Shown here piece after piece: positions 21,488 through 33,038 of a stretch of DNA of 64,000 bases; the first letter of the stretch is position 1, and each line of letters opens with the position of its first letter. This stretch comes from Hysterangium stoloniferum (lineage: Eukaryota > Basidiomycota > Agaricomycetes > Hysterangiales > Hysterangiaceae). The notes beneath the pieces were generated by a model. It saw only the letters and a program-made list of their open reading frames with translations, did not search any database and was not told the origin of the DNA. Location of the stretch: the NCBI GenBank assembly GCA_015178975.1, contig WHVD01000057.1, forward strand, positions 372,001-436,000, given 5' to 3'. The position numbers were made by a program, and so were the translations under genes.

Positions 21488-24400
21488 GCCGCTGGTTGGC
21501 GGGTGTGGACGGGGCAAGAGCAGGTGGCGGGGATGCAAGATCGGGAGCGGGCGGGGGGGGGGGCTTTGCACCGAAAATAACGCTGTGTGGGTGGAGTAAA
21601 AAAAAACGACCTGAGAATGCGATTGGAGAAGAGGGACGAACGTGGGTCTGGTGGAAGTGTACTTATATATAACATACCGTGAAGGAGGCATGGCAGGTGC
21701 TTGAAGGAGTAAAAAAACATTCTGGGTCGATCATTCACTAGTTTGGATTCGCTATCGATATTGGCTCACGTGTACATTCTTGTTTTTGTAAATGTACATA
21801 TCGACAGATTTAGTTACTCTCAAATCGATCAAGCACACTTTAGCGTACCCAGGCTTGGGCATCTGCCTGGCGTTATCCCATCTTCGGTGCAGCTGGCACG
21901 CTGGCACATTGACGCTTCTCTGAACATTCAGCCGGTGACTGTGTGCCAGAGGGAAGGTGCTGGTGGCGCAGACGGCTCGTTATGGTCAGGCTTCCAGAAC
22001 CAGAACCCCATCTCTCTCACATGAGCAAAACAGCCTCGGCAGGCCTACGCAAGGTACAGGGACACCATCCTGCTTCTGCGTCAAGACGCCCAAAGTGTGT
22101 CCCTGATGACGACGAAAGCGGTTGGAGGCGCGTATGAATGAAAAGTCGAGGCGAAGGTGGTACATCTGCGGAAGACGCATCTCAAGAGACTTGATAAAAC
22201 TCGGCAGTTTGGCAGTTTGGCAGTGCCAAGCACACGCCAACACCCATCCCACAACTACGTTTTGGGTGAATTTATCGTTGACATTAATTGTCCGTACTGA
22301 TGTTTTTTCACTCTCTCATGGGACTTGCAGGCTGCATCAAAATTTGTCATTTCCTTTTTGAATAGCATTGATATTCTTGTGTTGGAAAGAAACGAGAAGA
22401 CATTTTTGAGGAGACTATACAAGGCTGGGAATCTCAGCGCAACCAGCGCATCAAGTGTGAATTTATTTTTTCAAAGTCGGAGACCGCCGTGGGTGACGCA
22501 GAATCCCCAGATAAACATCCAGAGCCCAATGCAGCCTTAAGCCCAACCCGTTTGATAACATTGTTGACATTGTTTATTTATGAATAGCACGTATTGTCAG
22601 TCGAAGTGAACGGTTTTAGAGAATAATCTGTGTTAACCTAAGTAGTAGGAACCTGCCTACTTATATACATGATACACTAACAATAAAGTCTGCTCTCTCA
22701 ATTTGACGCGTGTCAGATAATAGACCGTCTTCCTTCATTGTACACTTCCGTTATTGTCCGCCTCCTTCATTGTATACTTCCGTTATTGTCCGCCTCCTTC
22801 ATTGTTCAATCCTCCATTGTTATGGTGCATCCATCTGACAACACGTATAGCCCTCCAGTCAACAATCTAAACGCCGACAACAATAAATGGGAACGTGCCA
22901 CATAAGACACGAAAAATGTCACTACAGAGGTGGGCTTATCAACGGGACTCTCTGCAAGACGCGTCTCACCACCTCCAGAAGAGGGATCAAACGCCGCTTT
23001 CCTGGGCTCAACCAGCTCCCCCGGAAACCATGCGTTAATTCTGTTGGAAACGGTTGTGCGAGCTCCATTGTGTTGTCCCGACGTCGAATCAAAGTAATTC
23101 AACAATAACCGACTAGCACAAAGGCATGGGGAAAGACAGATCATTGAAACTCACCCCTGGGTTTATGTAGGGTATAGCTTAAGGTCGCGCGTTTTGCCGC
23201 CAACAACGTTATTGGAAATCAGAGTTACACCTGTATTCTCTTAAAGGGATGAATCCCGTGAGCTATTTTAGGAGCTCACGCAACTTGCGCTCCGACAGCC
23301 GAGCTTAAGGCTGTGCGTAAGTTTGGGGTATATCATTTTTAAATGCGCTAATAGTTGATACCTCGGCGGGAGAACAAGGTGGCCTTTTGCGTATCGCCGC
23401 GCGGGTCCTGTCGGCTTCGTGAGAATCTTGCTTAAAAAGGGCTGAGGTAAGATTTATTTGGTGGTCAACAAGAGCAGGCCATGAGCCCCTCGTGAGAGTT
23501 GAAGGATATCAGGGGTTGTGCTCGGGGGTTTTGTCACTCTGGCGGAATAGGAGGAGATTCTACTCGGTCTATTGTTGGATCAAACATGAAAGACAGGATG
23601 CGCCATCAATTTGGTGCAGAAATTGATCACCTCTGTAGCAATACAGAATTGTGACATGTCGTCGACGGTGAGGCAGGGATTTCTCATCTGCCATCGACAA
23701 TCGAACATCTCGGTCATGATATACTTAGGAAGAGCTCGCTTGCAAAGGTCAAGTCAGAGTTTTCATTGCACCGTGGCTTTACTTCCTGCACAAATGTATT
23801 CGCTACCGCAAGCCTGGCCATTAATCTAGTTACACACACCATTCGTGAATGGTGGTTCCATTATCTTGCAGTGGAGCAGTCTTTTATGCGAGATACTCGT
23901 ACGGATGAACCGCCAGAATCGAGCGGGTCACCAGTTGCAGGGTCCACGAGGTTGGTGGGACTCCGAGTCGGGATGTCCATTGAGAATCAACTGAATTGAG
24001 AACAGGCAGAATAAAGCGACCTCGGGGACGTGGGAATAGTAATTCTAATCGGAAGCATTCATTACGCATGAGTTGAGCTAGGGCTCACAGAATAAAGACA
24101 TTGCTTCACTCCATATATTTGACCCTCAGGTTCGCCGGGTGCCCGCAATGTCTGATTAAACTCTTCAAGACTCAAGCGGATCGTGTCTTCTACGTAGTCA
24201 CATATAACATATCGTATAGAATCAGCGAACTAAACCAGCACGGAGGAGGGAATTGGGATACGTGCCAAGCTCGAATTCTAACCGCATGTACATGTTCGGG
24301 AAGGAATGGTAGTGGCGGGTGTCGAGGCTGATACGATGCAAGGTCTCTGATAACTAAAAATAACTGAGGATATCGTTGGGCTGTTACCAAGTATATAAAG

Positions 24401-24822
24401 TAATCATTTGACATACATGACGTATCGGGCAGTTTTTTGAGGCTTCTATCTCGCTTCTCCGAGTGTTATCTTAGATCTTCAAACGCCTGATGCGCGTCAA
24501 ACATCTGGTGGAGTGGATCGTATAACGATCACCGTAAGGCTTGGAATGATCCAAAAACTTCAAGGATCCTTAGTGTTTTCCTTGTTTTAAGCTGAGGCAT
24601 ATGATGTTTCACTGGAGAGCTGTTCCGGGTACGCAGGCCCACCTCCAGATCTGCGACAGGAGGCAGGTCCGGAACTCCGCCAGCGGTGCCGGATGGCTGT
24701 GTTGAGCTGAGGTTAACCTATTCCCGGACATTGAATGCCACCATCTCACTGTAAGACTCCCTTCCGTTTAATCGAGGCAAATTCGCACAAGCTCACAATA
24801 AAGGCACATATTCCCTGGTGAT
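21488..24822. other. Long intergenic stretch; one small tandem repeat
   Basis: About 3.3 kb with no confident gene. A minus-strand frame at 22806-23144 contains a protein-like stretch (NRINAWFPGELVEPRKAAFD) but lacks supporting exons and is left unannotated. A 32-bp tandem repeat lies at 22731-22806. Confidence 0.4.
22731..22806. repeat. 32-bp tandem repeat, about 2.4 copies
   Basis: The unit begins TCCTTCATTGTA and ends TTGTCCGCC. Copies occupy 22731-22762 and 22763-22794, with a partial third copy. The first two differ at one base (TACAC versus TATAC). Confidence 0.8.
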
Positions 24823-26371
24823 ATGGCACAGGCAATGTTCACACTCCCAATCATATCAATCGCTCCCTATCTTTCCCCCGCCGTCGATGATGCCGCCAGG
24901 CGCCTCCGACGGGAAACATCAGCTGCTTTGCATGATGCATGTTTGAAATACGGGTTTTTCTATCTCGACATCTCAGCATATGTAGATACGAGCGAGACAG
25001 ATGAGCTCGTGCGACTTGCGCGCGAGTTCTTTGCCCTTCCGCAAGTTGAGAAGGATCTCTTATCCCTTAAGAACGAGGATAATGCGCGAGGTTTGTGAAG
25101 GCATATATTGTATCATAATAGGGGAACTAATGTGAAACATACAGGTTATGCCAGACTATATGAGAATGTTACATCTGGAAAAGCAGATAATCATGAAGGA
25201 CTGGATTTTTATCGGCCTGTTGACGTGCCCGATAAGAGTAAACCACTTTGGGGAACTAATCAGTGGCCAACTGTACCGGGGTTCAGAGAGAAATATGAGA
25301 TTTGGGTGGAGAAGATGAGGGCCCTTGGGCTGATTGTCATGGAGGCGTATGTGCATGTCTTGATTTTAGGCGCATCCGTGTCAGCAGCACGAGATTGATC
25401 ATTCTTTACGCCTGTAGAATGGCTGTTGGATTAGGCATGGCCTCAGGAGAATGGGAGGATTTACGGTCCAAAGTGGATGAGAGTTTCTGGATTATGCGCG
25501 TCATAGGTAATGAATCTAATGAATAGGGTATCACCATTCTACTATTCATAGCTACAGGTTACCCGCCACTGCCAGAGGATCATGATGGTATTTCGTGCGG
25601 CGCTCACAAGTAAGAGCACCTGTTCTGTGGTTACTTAATTTACTTACCGATGCCATTATAGGGACTACGGCTGCCTGACGTATGTCAACGCTCGTTTATC
25701 TAATTGTTGTGTTATCATCTTGAACAGATTTCTATACGCCGACCCTACGCCCTCAGCGTTACAAGTTTATCTACACAAGAAGCCGCCGACGCCTTTAACA
25801 GGAGCTGTACCTGGTCCACCGGATGTCATAGGAGGCACTTGGATCGACGCAGATCCTATTCCAGGATGTGTGGTATGTAATATAGGAGAAAGTCAGTTTG
25901 ACATAAACGTTGCACAGCGTATATATTTAACATTGCCCTTAATTTTAAAGTGTGGGAACTCTGGACGGCAGGGCTTTATAGAAGCACCTTGCATAGGGTG
26001 ATTCATCGAGGCTCGAATTACAGGTAGGAGGATTGTATTCGTTTCCGTCTAATGAATAACACGGCAAACCTGTCCAATTCATATAGAGTTTCGTGAGTCT
26101 TATCTTTATTTACCGTGTTTATTCGTGTAATCTCGATACGCTGTCCAGGATACCTTTCTTCTTTGAACCGAACTTCAATGCCCGGATTGAACCACTGAAT
26201 GCAGCCCACCGACTAATCAAGCTAGGTGATGAAGCCAACGATGCAGTGGAGGTGCAAGGAGCAGTACCGCGAAAAAAATATAAATCTGTTGTGTATGGTG
26301 AATCTCTCCTGAAGAAAGTAGGCAGTAATTTCTCTGGGGGAGGGAAGTATAATCAAGGAAATGAGTTATAG
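24823..26371 (+). CDS. 2-oxoglutarate/Fe(II)-dependent dioxygenase
   Basis: This is a non-haem iron oxygenase of the isopenicillin-N-synthase-like fold. The N-terminal DIOX_N part is FTLPIISIAPYLSP onward with HDACLKYGFFYLDIS. The core carries the iron ligands CGAHKDYGCLT (His and Asp of HxD) and LHRVIHRG (distal His), and the 2OG-binding RxS motif in YRVSIPFFFEP, so all cofactor residues are present. At least eight exons are implied. The RxS region needs a 6-nt exon (26087-26092) between introns 26024-26086 and 26093-26148; without the second intron the frame stops immediately after RVS. Substrate is unknown; relatives act in secondary metabolism and thymine-type oxidations. It precedes PP2C on the same strand by about 290 bp. 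Confidence 0.92.
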
Positions 26372-26663
26372 ATTTCCGCATTTATGGAATTGTACATATA
26401 AATATCAAAGAATTCAGCGGCAGCGCTGCATCAGCCGACAGGGTATTTTCGGGCGGTGCACAAACACGTGTAAATAGAGCTCATTGCATCCGCCGTACCC
26501 TTCCTCCTTTATACCATCGCCCGACTTGATCATCTCTTTCCCCAGCACCACCACATTGACAGTATCAGGTTGCTGTCTGTCTGGTTTTCAATCCTCTTTC
26601 TAAAGATTCTTCCAGCTGTTCCAGGAGGTCTTCCTTATAACAAACTCCTGTTTAGTTTTTATC
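26372..26663. promoter_or_regulatory. Promoter/5' region of the PP2C gene
   Basis: A 292-bp spacer with pyrimidine-rich tracts and CCTTTATACC at about 26507-26516 as a possible TATA element. It also contains the 3' flank of the dioxygenase gene. Confidence 0.4.
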
Positions 26664-28894
26664 ATGGTTCGTTTGTCTTTTTTTTTTAAACTCCTAACTT
26701 TAAGCAGTTGAAAGCTAATCCCTATGCATCTTCTCTTCATAGGGTCAAACGCTATCAGCTCCGGGTTAGTTTGCATGTGTTATACTACCGGTATCGTATC
26801 TGAGCTGCTTTGCAGTAACAACTAAGCATTCGGACTCTGGAGAAGATGGACGGTTCGTTTACGGTGTTTCAGAGATGCAAGGGTGGCGAATTTGTGAGTA
26901 TTTTCAAGCTACTGGCTGCAATATCAAAGGACATCAGATCCTGTCGTGCACACGAGCATGTGCACCTCCAGCTCCATGCCTCCTTTTCGTTTCATGGTTT
27001 CATGGTCTCTCAAGCTGATGCTCTCTCCATCACTTTTCCCCGTCACATAAGCCATCTTTGTGTATCGTGTATCATTTTTACACCTATCCTAACTTGTTTA
27101 TGTCCACTTTGAAGCCATGGAAGATGCTCACACGACCGTTCTCAATCTCGATGAGACCAAGCCCGACGGGAATGCATTTTTCGCTGTTTTCGACGGACAT
27201 GGTGGTATGTGCTCCCAATTCATTTTATTGTATACAGTATAACCTATCTCGCCGTAGGATCCACCGTGGCAAAATTTTCTGGCGAGAATGTGCACAAACG
27301 ACTAGCGAAAGATAAAGCGTATCAAGATAAGCGATATGAAGCTGCTTTGAAAAGGTCGTTCTTGGGCACCGATGACGATATCCGAGCAGGTACTTATTTT
27401 GCTTCTTCCGTGGTGCGGCTGTGGTACTGACTTCCTCACCTCCAGACCCGTCATTTTTCCATGACCCTTCTGGCTGTACCGCCGTAGCAGCACTCATTAC
27501 ATCTGAGCCGAAAATTTATGTGGTATGCACTCCCTTATCGCCATAAACACACAGGTTCCCGAGATGCTTACTGGTATCTAGGCCAATGCTGGTGACTCGC
27601 GAACGGTCCTTAGTGTGAAAGGTGAAGTAAAACCATTGAGTTACGACCACAAGCCACAGAATGAGGGTATGGAGCGTCCTATTTATGGTTAATGGGAGCT
27701 CTGATTATCGTTCGCGTAGTGGAGACCTCTCGGATCACCGCAGCAGGCGGGTTTATTGAATTTGGTCGTGTGAATGGTATGACACAAGTAGAGATTTCGC
27801 GAACGCTTCCGCTGACATGTTGTGTACAGGCAATCTAGCACTTTCACGTGCAATCGGTGACTTCGAATTCAAGAAGAATTATTCATTATCTCCGGAGCGT
27901 CAAATTATCACAGCGGATCCCGACATCATCCAACATGATATTACCGAGGAGGATGAATTTATTGTCATTGCGTGTGATGGTACGGATTTAGTAGTCATCT
28001 CGTCTGTTATTTACCCCTCATTTATTGTTGTTAGGTATCTGGGACTGCCTCTCATCCCAACAGGTCGTGGATACTGTCCGGCGGCTTGTCCATGATGGAA
28101 AGGAGCTGACTGAAATCTGCAACATAATCATGGATATTTGCCTGGCACCTGATAGCAACTCCAATGGCGGCATCGGTTGTGATAACATGACTGTTCTTGT
28201 TGTAGCCTTACTCAACGGTCGAACGAAGGAAGAGTGGTACGCGTGGGTGAAAGACCGTGTCGCACAGCAGTATGGATATAGCACGCCGGTTGATCTTCCT
28301 CAGATCTATGCTCGTATCCGCATCGAGGCTGCTCAGGCGAGAAACAACAACACTCTTAACAACGGACCACCTATGGGCTTACGAATTCCTCCTGGTGGAC
28401 TGGGAAGTCTTGCACGCGTCTTGGCTAATGGAGGTCTCTCATTTAACCCAGAAGCGTGGCAGAACGGGATCGATCGTGGGATGATGTTTGATCATGATGA
28501 CACGGATGAGGAGGAGAGCGAGGACGAGTCGGGATCATCGTCGTATTTCAGATCATTAAGTTCATTAAGAGCTCCCGTGCAGCAAGACGTGACGGTTTCT
28601 CTCAAAGCGCAGCTCGAGGAGTTGGAGGAAGACGATGATATGGACGTCGCTGAGGATGAAATGGATTCGGTGGAGGTAGATGGGGCACCGAGGGATCTTA
28701 CGCCGCAAAATCTTGGAGGGTTAGCAAAAAAGAATCTGCGACAAGAGGATGCCCCACCACCTCGAAAGCTGGGGGGGGTTGATTTAGCAGCGGAGCAGCT
28801 CAAGCCGCAACCCCCTTCGAGCGCCGAACCCAGCGGCGCAGTCGCAGTCGAAGTATTTATGGAGACTAGTGAAGGCCCGTTGAAGGCAGAATAA
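26664..28894 (+). CDS. PP2C-type protein phosphatase (Ptc2-like)
   Basis: This is a metal-dependent Ser/Thr phosphatase; Ptc2/Ptc3 relatives damp MAPK and checkpoint signalling. All PP2C motifs are present across the exons: SMEDAHTT-like [71 protein letters not shown] and CDNMTVLVV. An intron (26667-26742, donor GTTCGT) directly follows the ATG, and exon 2 begins GQTLSAP, giving an N-myristoylation-type MGQTLS start. About nine introns lie in the catalytic half, while the last exon (from about 28035) is long. The C-terminal 200 residues are acidic and regulatory-looking ([32 protein letters not shown]). It converges on the NudC/CS gene with 316 bp between stops. Confidence 0.94.
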
Positions 28895-29210
28895 AACACA
28901 AATATTGTTGTATTATTGGTTCTCAAATTTCTATTTAGGCCTCTTTCACACGGACCGCTACATCACGAGATGTCATTTTGTAGCTAAGTTCTTCACATCA
29001 TTCTCTTGTGTTTCCTGCCTTCTGTTCCTTGCGAGTCTACTGTTTCCTCTGTTTCGTTTCTATTTTCGGTTATAGTTGTCGTAATGTCGAAATCGTGGCT
29101 GTTGGATTCGTCTCAGGATGGGAAATGATGTACGTGCATGCATACCTATATCCTACATAGTCACAACAAGTACGTCAATATGTATAGCGCTAATAAACGC
29201 ATCGAATCAT
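28895..29210. other. Convergent 3' spacer
   Basis: A 316-bp T-rich spacer between the PP2C and NudC/CS stop codons. It presumably contains both polyadenylation regions; AATAAA-like AATAAAAC lies near the PP2C stop. No gene is seen. Confidence 0.5.
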
Positions 29211-31095
29211 TCAGAACACATTTCTGCACACCGTTAACTCCAGTTCAGATAGACAAAGCAAGATTTGTTCGCCAGTCTTAGAGGTGATTGCGCCGACGCC
29301 AATCAAAGTCCCTGCACCGGGACTTTGCTGGAAGACGCCTTGCTTCGCGGATATAGCATTCGGAATACTAATTCCACGGTAAATGTACACATTCCCTCCA
29401 CCACCATTCCGTGCACCGCTCTCGAATGCCAGTACGGCCTGCGAGCCAACATGGAAAGTGAACCGCGTATCGCGTTTCGAGGCGAGCACGAATCCTAACG
29501 CGGGATAGGTAGCTGTATGTGTCCACGTCATTCCAGCCTCGTCGAGTGCAAATATCGGCCCATCAATGTCATTTTTAACAACGAGTGAAAGAGGCTGTTG
29601 GATGCCAGGTAGAGGCAGCGATAGCAATATGGAAAGCGCGTCGTCCACCGGCGCGTTCTCTCCCACCCATGTGAGCTTGAAAGCATATCCCACGCTCGAA
29701 TCAACCTCGTTATCACGTTCGCCTTCCGAGAGACTGGGTACCCCATGTCCAAGCCCACTCCCATCTTGCAGCGACGCAGTATATTTGTCCAGCATGTCGC
29801 GAATATTCGCAAGTTCAGAGGGATCCAGTGTCTCTGGGACATCAACAGGCTCGAAACCCTGTGAAAAGACACTGCTCCATCGTGTTCCGGGATGGCCCTT
29901 CTCCAGGTGCAGAGTCAGAAGCCCGGCTTTTGTCTCTGACCCGCGCTCCCAGGTCCACAGACTCGATGAGGGGTCGATCGTGTCCCAGAGTGGGGCTAAA
30001 TTGTACATTGGTCGGGGAAGAGGGGGGTTGCCTGCGTGGAGTGAAAGCGAGGTGCGGTGGAGAGTGGCGTGGATAGATTCTTTGGGTGTGCCGCCAGGGA
30101 TAGCATACGCGATTGTGACGGAGTCGTTGGTTTGTGTCCATGAATATGGCGGAGGAAGGGAAGTGATTGTCGAGGCAAGGTCGAAATTTTCGTCGAGGCG
30201 GGGTACAGGGACTATCTCGTCTGGATCTGGGTCATAGGGCTGGGTAATCGGGAGGGAGACATCCTGATACGAAGAACCAGATATGATGAGGAATGATTGG
30301 TAGTTCGGTATATATGTTGTATACAGGGGGATGTGCATGCCCCGTCGGCGCCAGATGGTCTCAAGCGGGGTGGCAGTGATGGTCGATGCAGCGGCTACTA
30401 CATCATTGGTAGGAATAGGAATACGAACAGCCCAAACATCAAACAAGTGGTGGCGATCTTTGCTTGATGATAGAGGTAGTTCGTCGTGTGAGACAGATGA
30501 GGATATCACTGCTACAGCTTGAACTGGGGTAATCATTGAAACGCTATGGAGCTGGAATGGGGTCGGAAGGGTTCTGGTGCCTATGATAAACTCAAAAGAT
30601 GCTAACAAGTGCGCAGAACCGTTATTGGGAATGCTGATAAGTGAGAGCCCACCGTGTCCATCACTAATAACCCATTTATTTTGGGTAATATAGGCAGCGG
30701 CCGGGTATTCTGCGTGAGTATCATTCAGATCCGATACAAATTCGGGTAGTCCAAAAACAATCCGCAAGGATGGCTCTTCCTACTTGTTTTACGCTTCATT
30801 ATATACGAATTCTTCAGCATGACAGTAAGTCATAGCGCACCTCGCCATCTATGGTCACTAAAACAACACTCCCATCGTCCGCAACGTACATCGCGTTACC
30901 ATCGCCTACAGCAAGATGATTATGGCGAACCCTGCTTGCGACTTGTTGAAAACCTAAGGAGCTAACACCTACGCGTGACTGGCTAGCATGTTTTGGAAGA
31001 AGAACATATTGTAAAGCGGGTGATGGGGTGAAACTTAATTTGTATCCTTCAAAGCGAGGATCCAGGAGAGAACGGTTTGGTGTAAATTTGGTCAT
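29211..31095 (-). CDS. NudC/CS-domain protein (NUDCD1-like)
   Basis: This is a large CS-domain co-chaperone of the NUDCD1 type, which helps HSP90-dependent folding of beta-propeller clients. The N-terminus MTKFTPNRSLLDPRFEGYKL is on exon 1. A 61-nt intron (30780-30840, donor GTGCGC, acceptor TAG) joins DGE to EEPSLRIVFGLPEF. The long second exon holds propeller-like strands and a central CS domain (PPYSWTQTNDSVTIAYAIPG onward), followed by LWTWERGSETKAGLLTLHLEKG. The C-terminal half ends with ELELTVCRNVF. About 600 residues in total, normal for the family. Its 5' end faces the transposon island, whose first repeat starts about 110 bp upstream of the start codon. Confidence 0.85.
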
Positions 31096-31207
31096 GAAGC
31101 TTGACCTGTTGCTCTCATCAAAGTCGAAGGAGAAAGCTGTTTTTCGTGGTTGAATTGTCTCAAGTGTTCGTCATTACAGCAGTTTGCATTACGTAAAGCG
31201 CGCGCTC

Positions 31208-31543
31208 GGAAATATTGCGTGAAAATTGTGAACCTCATGGCTCAAATGTTGACCAATCACCTTGTAACTTTGTACAAGGGTTGAACCCATGGGTGTCAAG
31301 CCCATATATGGAGATTACATAATGGCATATCAAACTATACATGATTGAACATGTTCACAAATATCTTGGTGATTTTTACTATTTTCTCTACTGAGTTATA
31401 AGATATATAAGTTAAAAACTGAAAACATTGGAAGTGTTTTGTGAGTCACTGTATAGTATTAAAATATATATATGAAGTTACAAGGTGATTGGTCAACATT
31501 TGAAGCAGCCATGAGGGTTGCAATTTTCATGCAATATTTCCAG
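31208..31543. mobile_element. Foldback element with relic Tc1/mariner terminus inside
   Basis: Arms of about 65-70 bp (31208-31272 and 31474-31543) are inverted copies sharing GGAAATATTG and TTGACCAATCACCTTGTAAC. The centre (about 31298-31452) is a diverged copy of the terminal inverted repeat of the Tc1/mariner element at 60315-61917: shared CATATATGG, ATTACATAAT, ATGTTCACAAATA, CTTGGTGATTT and the end GAGTCACTGTA. It therefore looks like a non-autonomous relic of that family, close to the NudC/CS promoter. Confidence 0.7.
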
Positions 31544-32099
31544 GTATTCTACAGTGACATGGGTGTTATGTAATGATCTTGCTCTTGTATACATATGTAG
31601 TGATCTTCAAGCAAGGAAACAACTTAGTTATCTTTTAACATCTATCTCTTAAAAAGCCTTTTTATTACCTTTTGTGCTAACATTCAAGTTTATTTCTTTT
31701 TGGCATGTGTAGAAAATGTAACCTAAGAATAGTCTACAATTTCAGATCTAAGTCTGGGGGAGGGGGAATGCTCTAGTGGGAGGACCAATGATGTGAAATG
31801 AGTTAATTGGGGGGCTGGTGATAGAGATCCTAGTCAGGAATGTTAAGAACAGAAAACTGACTAATGTTGGTAGACCAATGGAGGCCGAATGGAAGGACAC
31901 GGCTTCAGCTTATATGCTGCACCCTTGCAAGTTACCATTGGGTGTCCTTAAATTTCAGGCAGGTGAGAACTAGTCCTGTTGCACAATCCTCTCAGCAAGT
32001 CACCGATCGGAAGCTGAAAGATAAGTTGAGGGTTAGAGTCGAAGGGGTCGGAGACCAAGGGTGAGTGAGTGGGATATTTAGAGTGGGACTATGAGAGAG

Positions 32100-33038
32100 T
32101 GTTAGGGTACATACACAGCGGGTCTCCGGAGAAACCCGTGAAATATCCGGTAGGACTTGGCTTCAGCTTATAGGCTGCACCCTCGCTAGATCATGTTGTC
32201 CAATTTCAGACAGGTGGACGGGAATCCCGGGGAGTCTGGGTGGGGGTCGTGGGTCGAGGGGTTGTAGGTTGGAGGTTGTGGGTTGAGAGGTTGTGGGTTG
32301 AGAGGTTGTGGGTTGAGAGGTTGTGGGTTGAGAGGTTGTGGGTTGAGAGGTTGTGGGTTGAGAGGTTGTGGGTTGAGAGGTTGTGGGTTGAGAGGTTGTG
32401 GGTTGAGAGGTTGTGGGTTGAGAGGTTGTGAGTTGAGATAGGTAAGAGAGATAGATGCGCCGGAGCCCATGGGCTCCAACTAGTGTGAGTGGTGTGATTC
32501 AAGTAGGAGTTTAGAGTGGAAAATGTATTAGATTACTGGGGGGAATCTAAGCCGATTTTCTGACTGGATTGTATGTACAACATCTGCCAGTTTAAATAGA
32601 CCGTGGAGTGAATGTCATACCAAATCCAGTAATGATGAAATGAAATGAGCAAAATATAAAACGGGAATAGTAAACACCAAATTTGGTGTTAGGAATGGGA
32701 CGGAACGGAGCGGAGTCCGAATAGTGACAAATCATAAACCATAATGGGAAATGGAGCAGAAGTGGAGTCCGAATCGTGACAGGTCATTTGACTAAAATGG
32801 GAACAGGGCTCTGTTAGAGGGGTGATGGGGTTTCTGAGCGGGGTCCAGGTTGGACATAGACAGAGACGAAGTCCGGTGGGTGTTCTGGTGACTGAAACAC
32901 AACGTAATGAAGTCGAACGTAGACAAGTCTGACGTACGGAGTCCGGTGGGAATTCCGGTAAACTGATAATGGGTGCATATAGGGCGCGGGTGCGTATAAG
33001 TTAGTGCCCGGAGTCCAGTGGGATTTCCGGTCGTAACA
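32100..33038. mobile_element. Solo LTR (family A) with GAGAG target duplication
   Basis: A 939-bp element beginning TGTTAGGGTAC and ending GGTCGTAACA, flanked by GAGAG on both sides (32095-32099 and 33039-33043). A related copy in opposite orientation lies at 58312-59127. Shared parts include GTTTAAATAGACCGTGG and ACCAAATTTGGTGTTAGGAA. No internal coding sequence is present, so it is a solo LTR from recombination. It carries a 15-bp minisatellite at 32266-32432. Confidence 0.9.
32266..32432. repeat. 15-bp minisatellite inside solo LTR
   Basis: About eleven near-perfect head-to-tail copies of GGGTTGAGAGGTTGT. The sister LTR at 58312-59127 has essentially one unit at this place, so the array expanded after the copies diverged. 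The apparent Asn-Pro-Gln repeat proteins on either strand are by-products of the 15-bp period. Confidence 0.95.

Noticed and set aside
20485-21738. Long reverse-strand ORF (417 codons) over the GC-rich gene
   Set aside because: It arises from GC-rich sequence lacking A/T-rich stops; it encodes Ala/Arg/Gly runs with no domain, and the forward strand has the Cys cluster.
22806-23144. 112-codon minus-strand ORF with a protein-like middle
   Set aside because: No adjoining exon, start context or recognisable domain; kept only as a note in the intergenic entry.
32266-32432. Possible CRISPR-like array
   Set aside because: Units are contiguous 15-bp repeats without spacers, and the genome is eukaryotic.
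32186-32502. Repeat proteins with Asn-Pro-Gln-Pro-Leu or Thr-His-Asn-Leu-Ser units
   Set aside because: They are translations of the 15-bp minisatellite in a non-coding LTR; all frames stay open because 15 is divisible by three.
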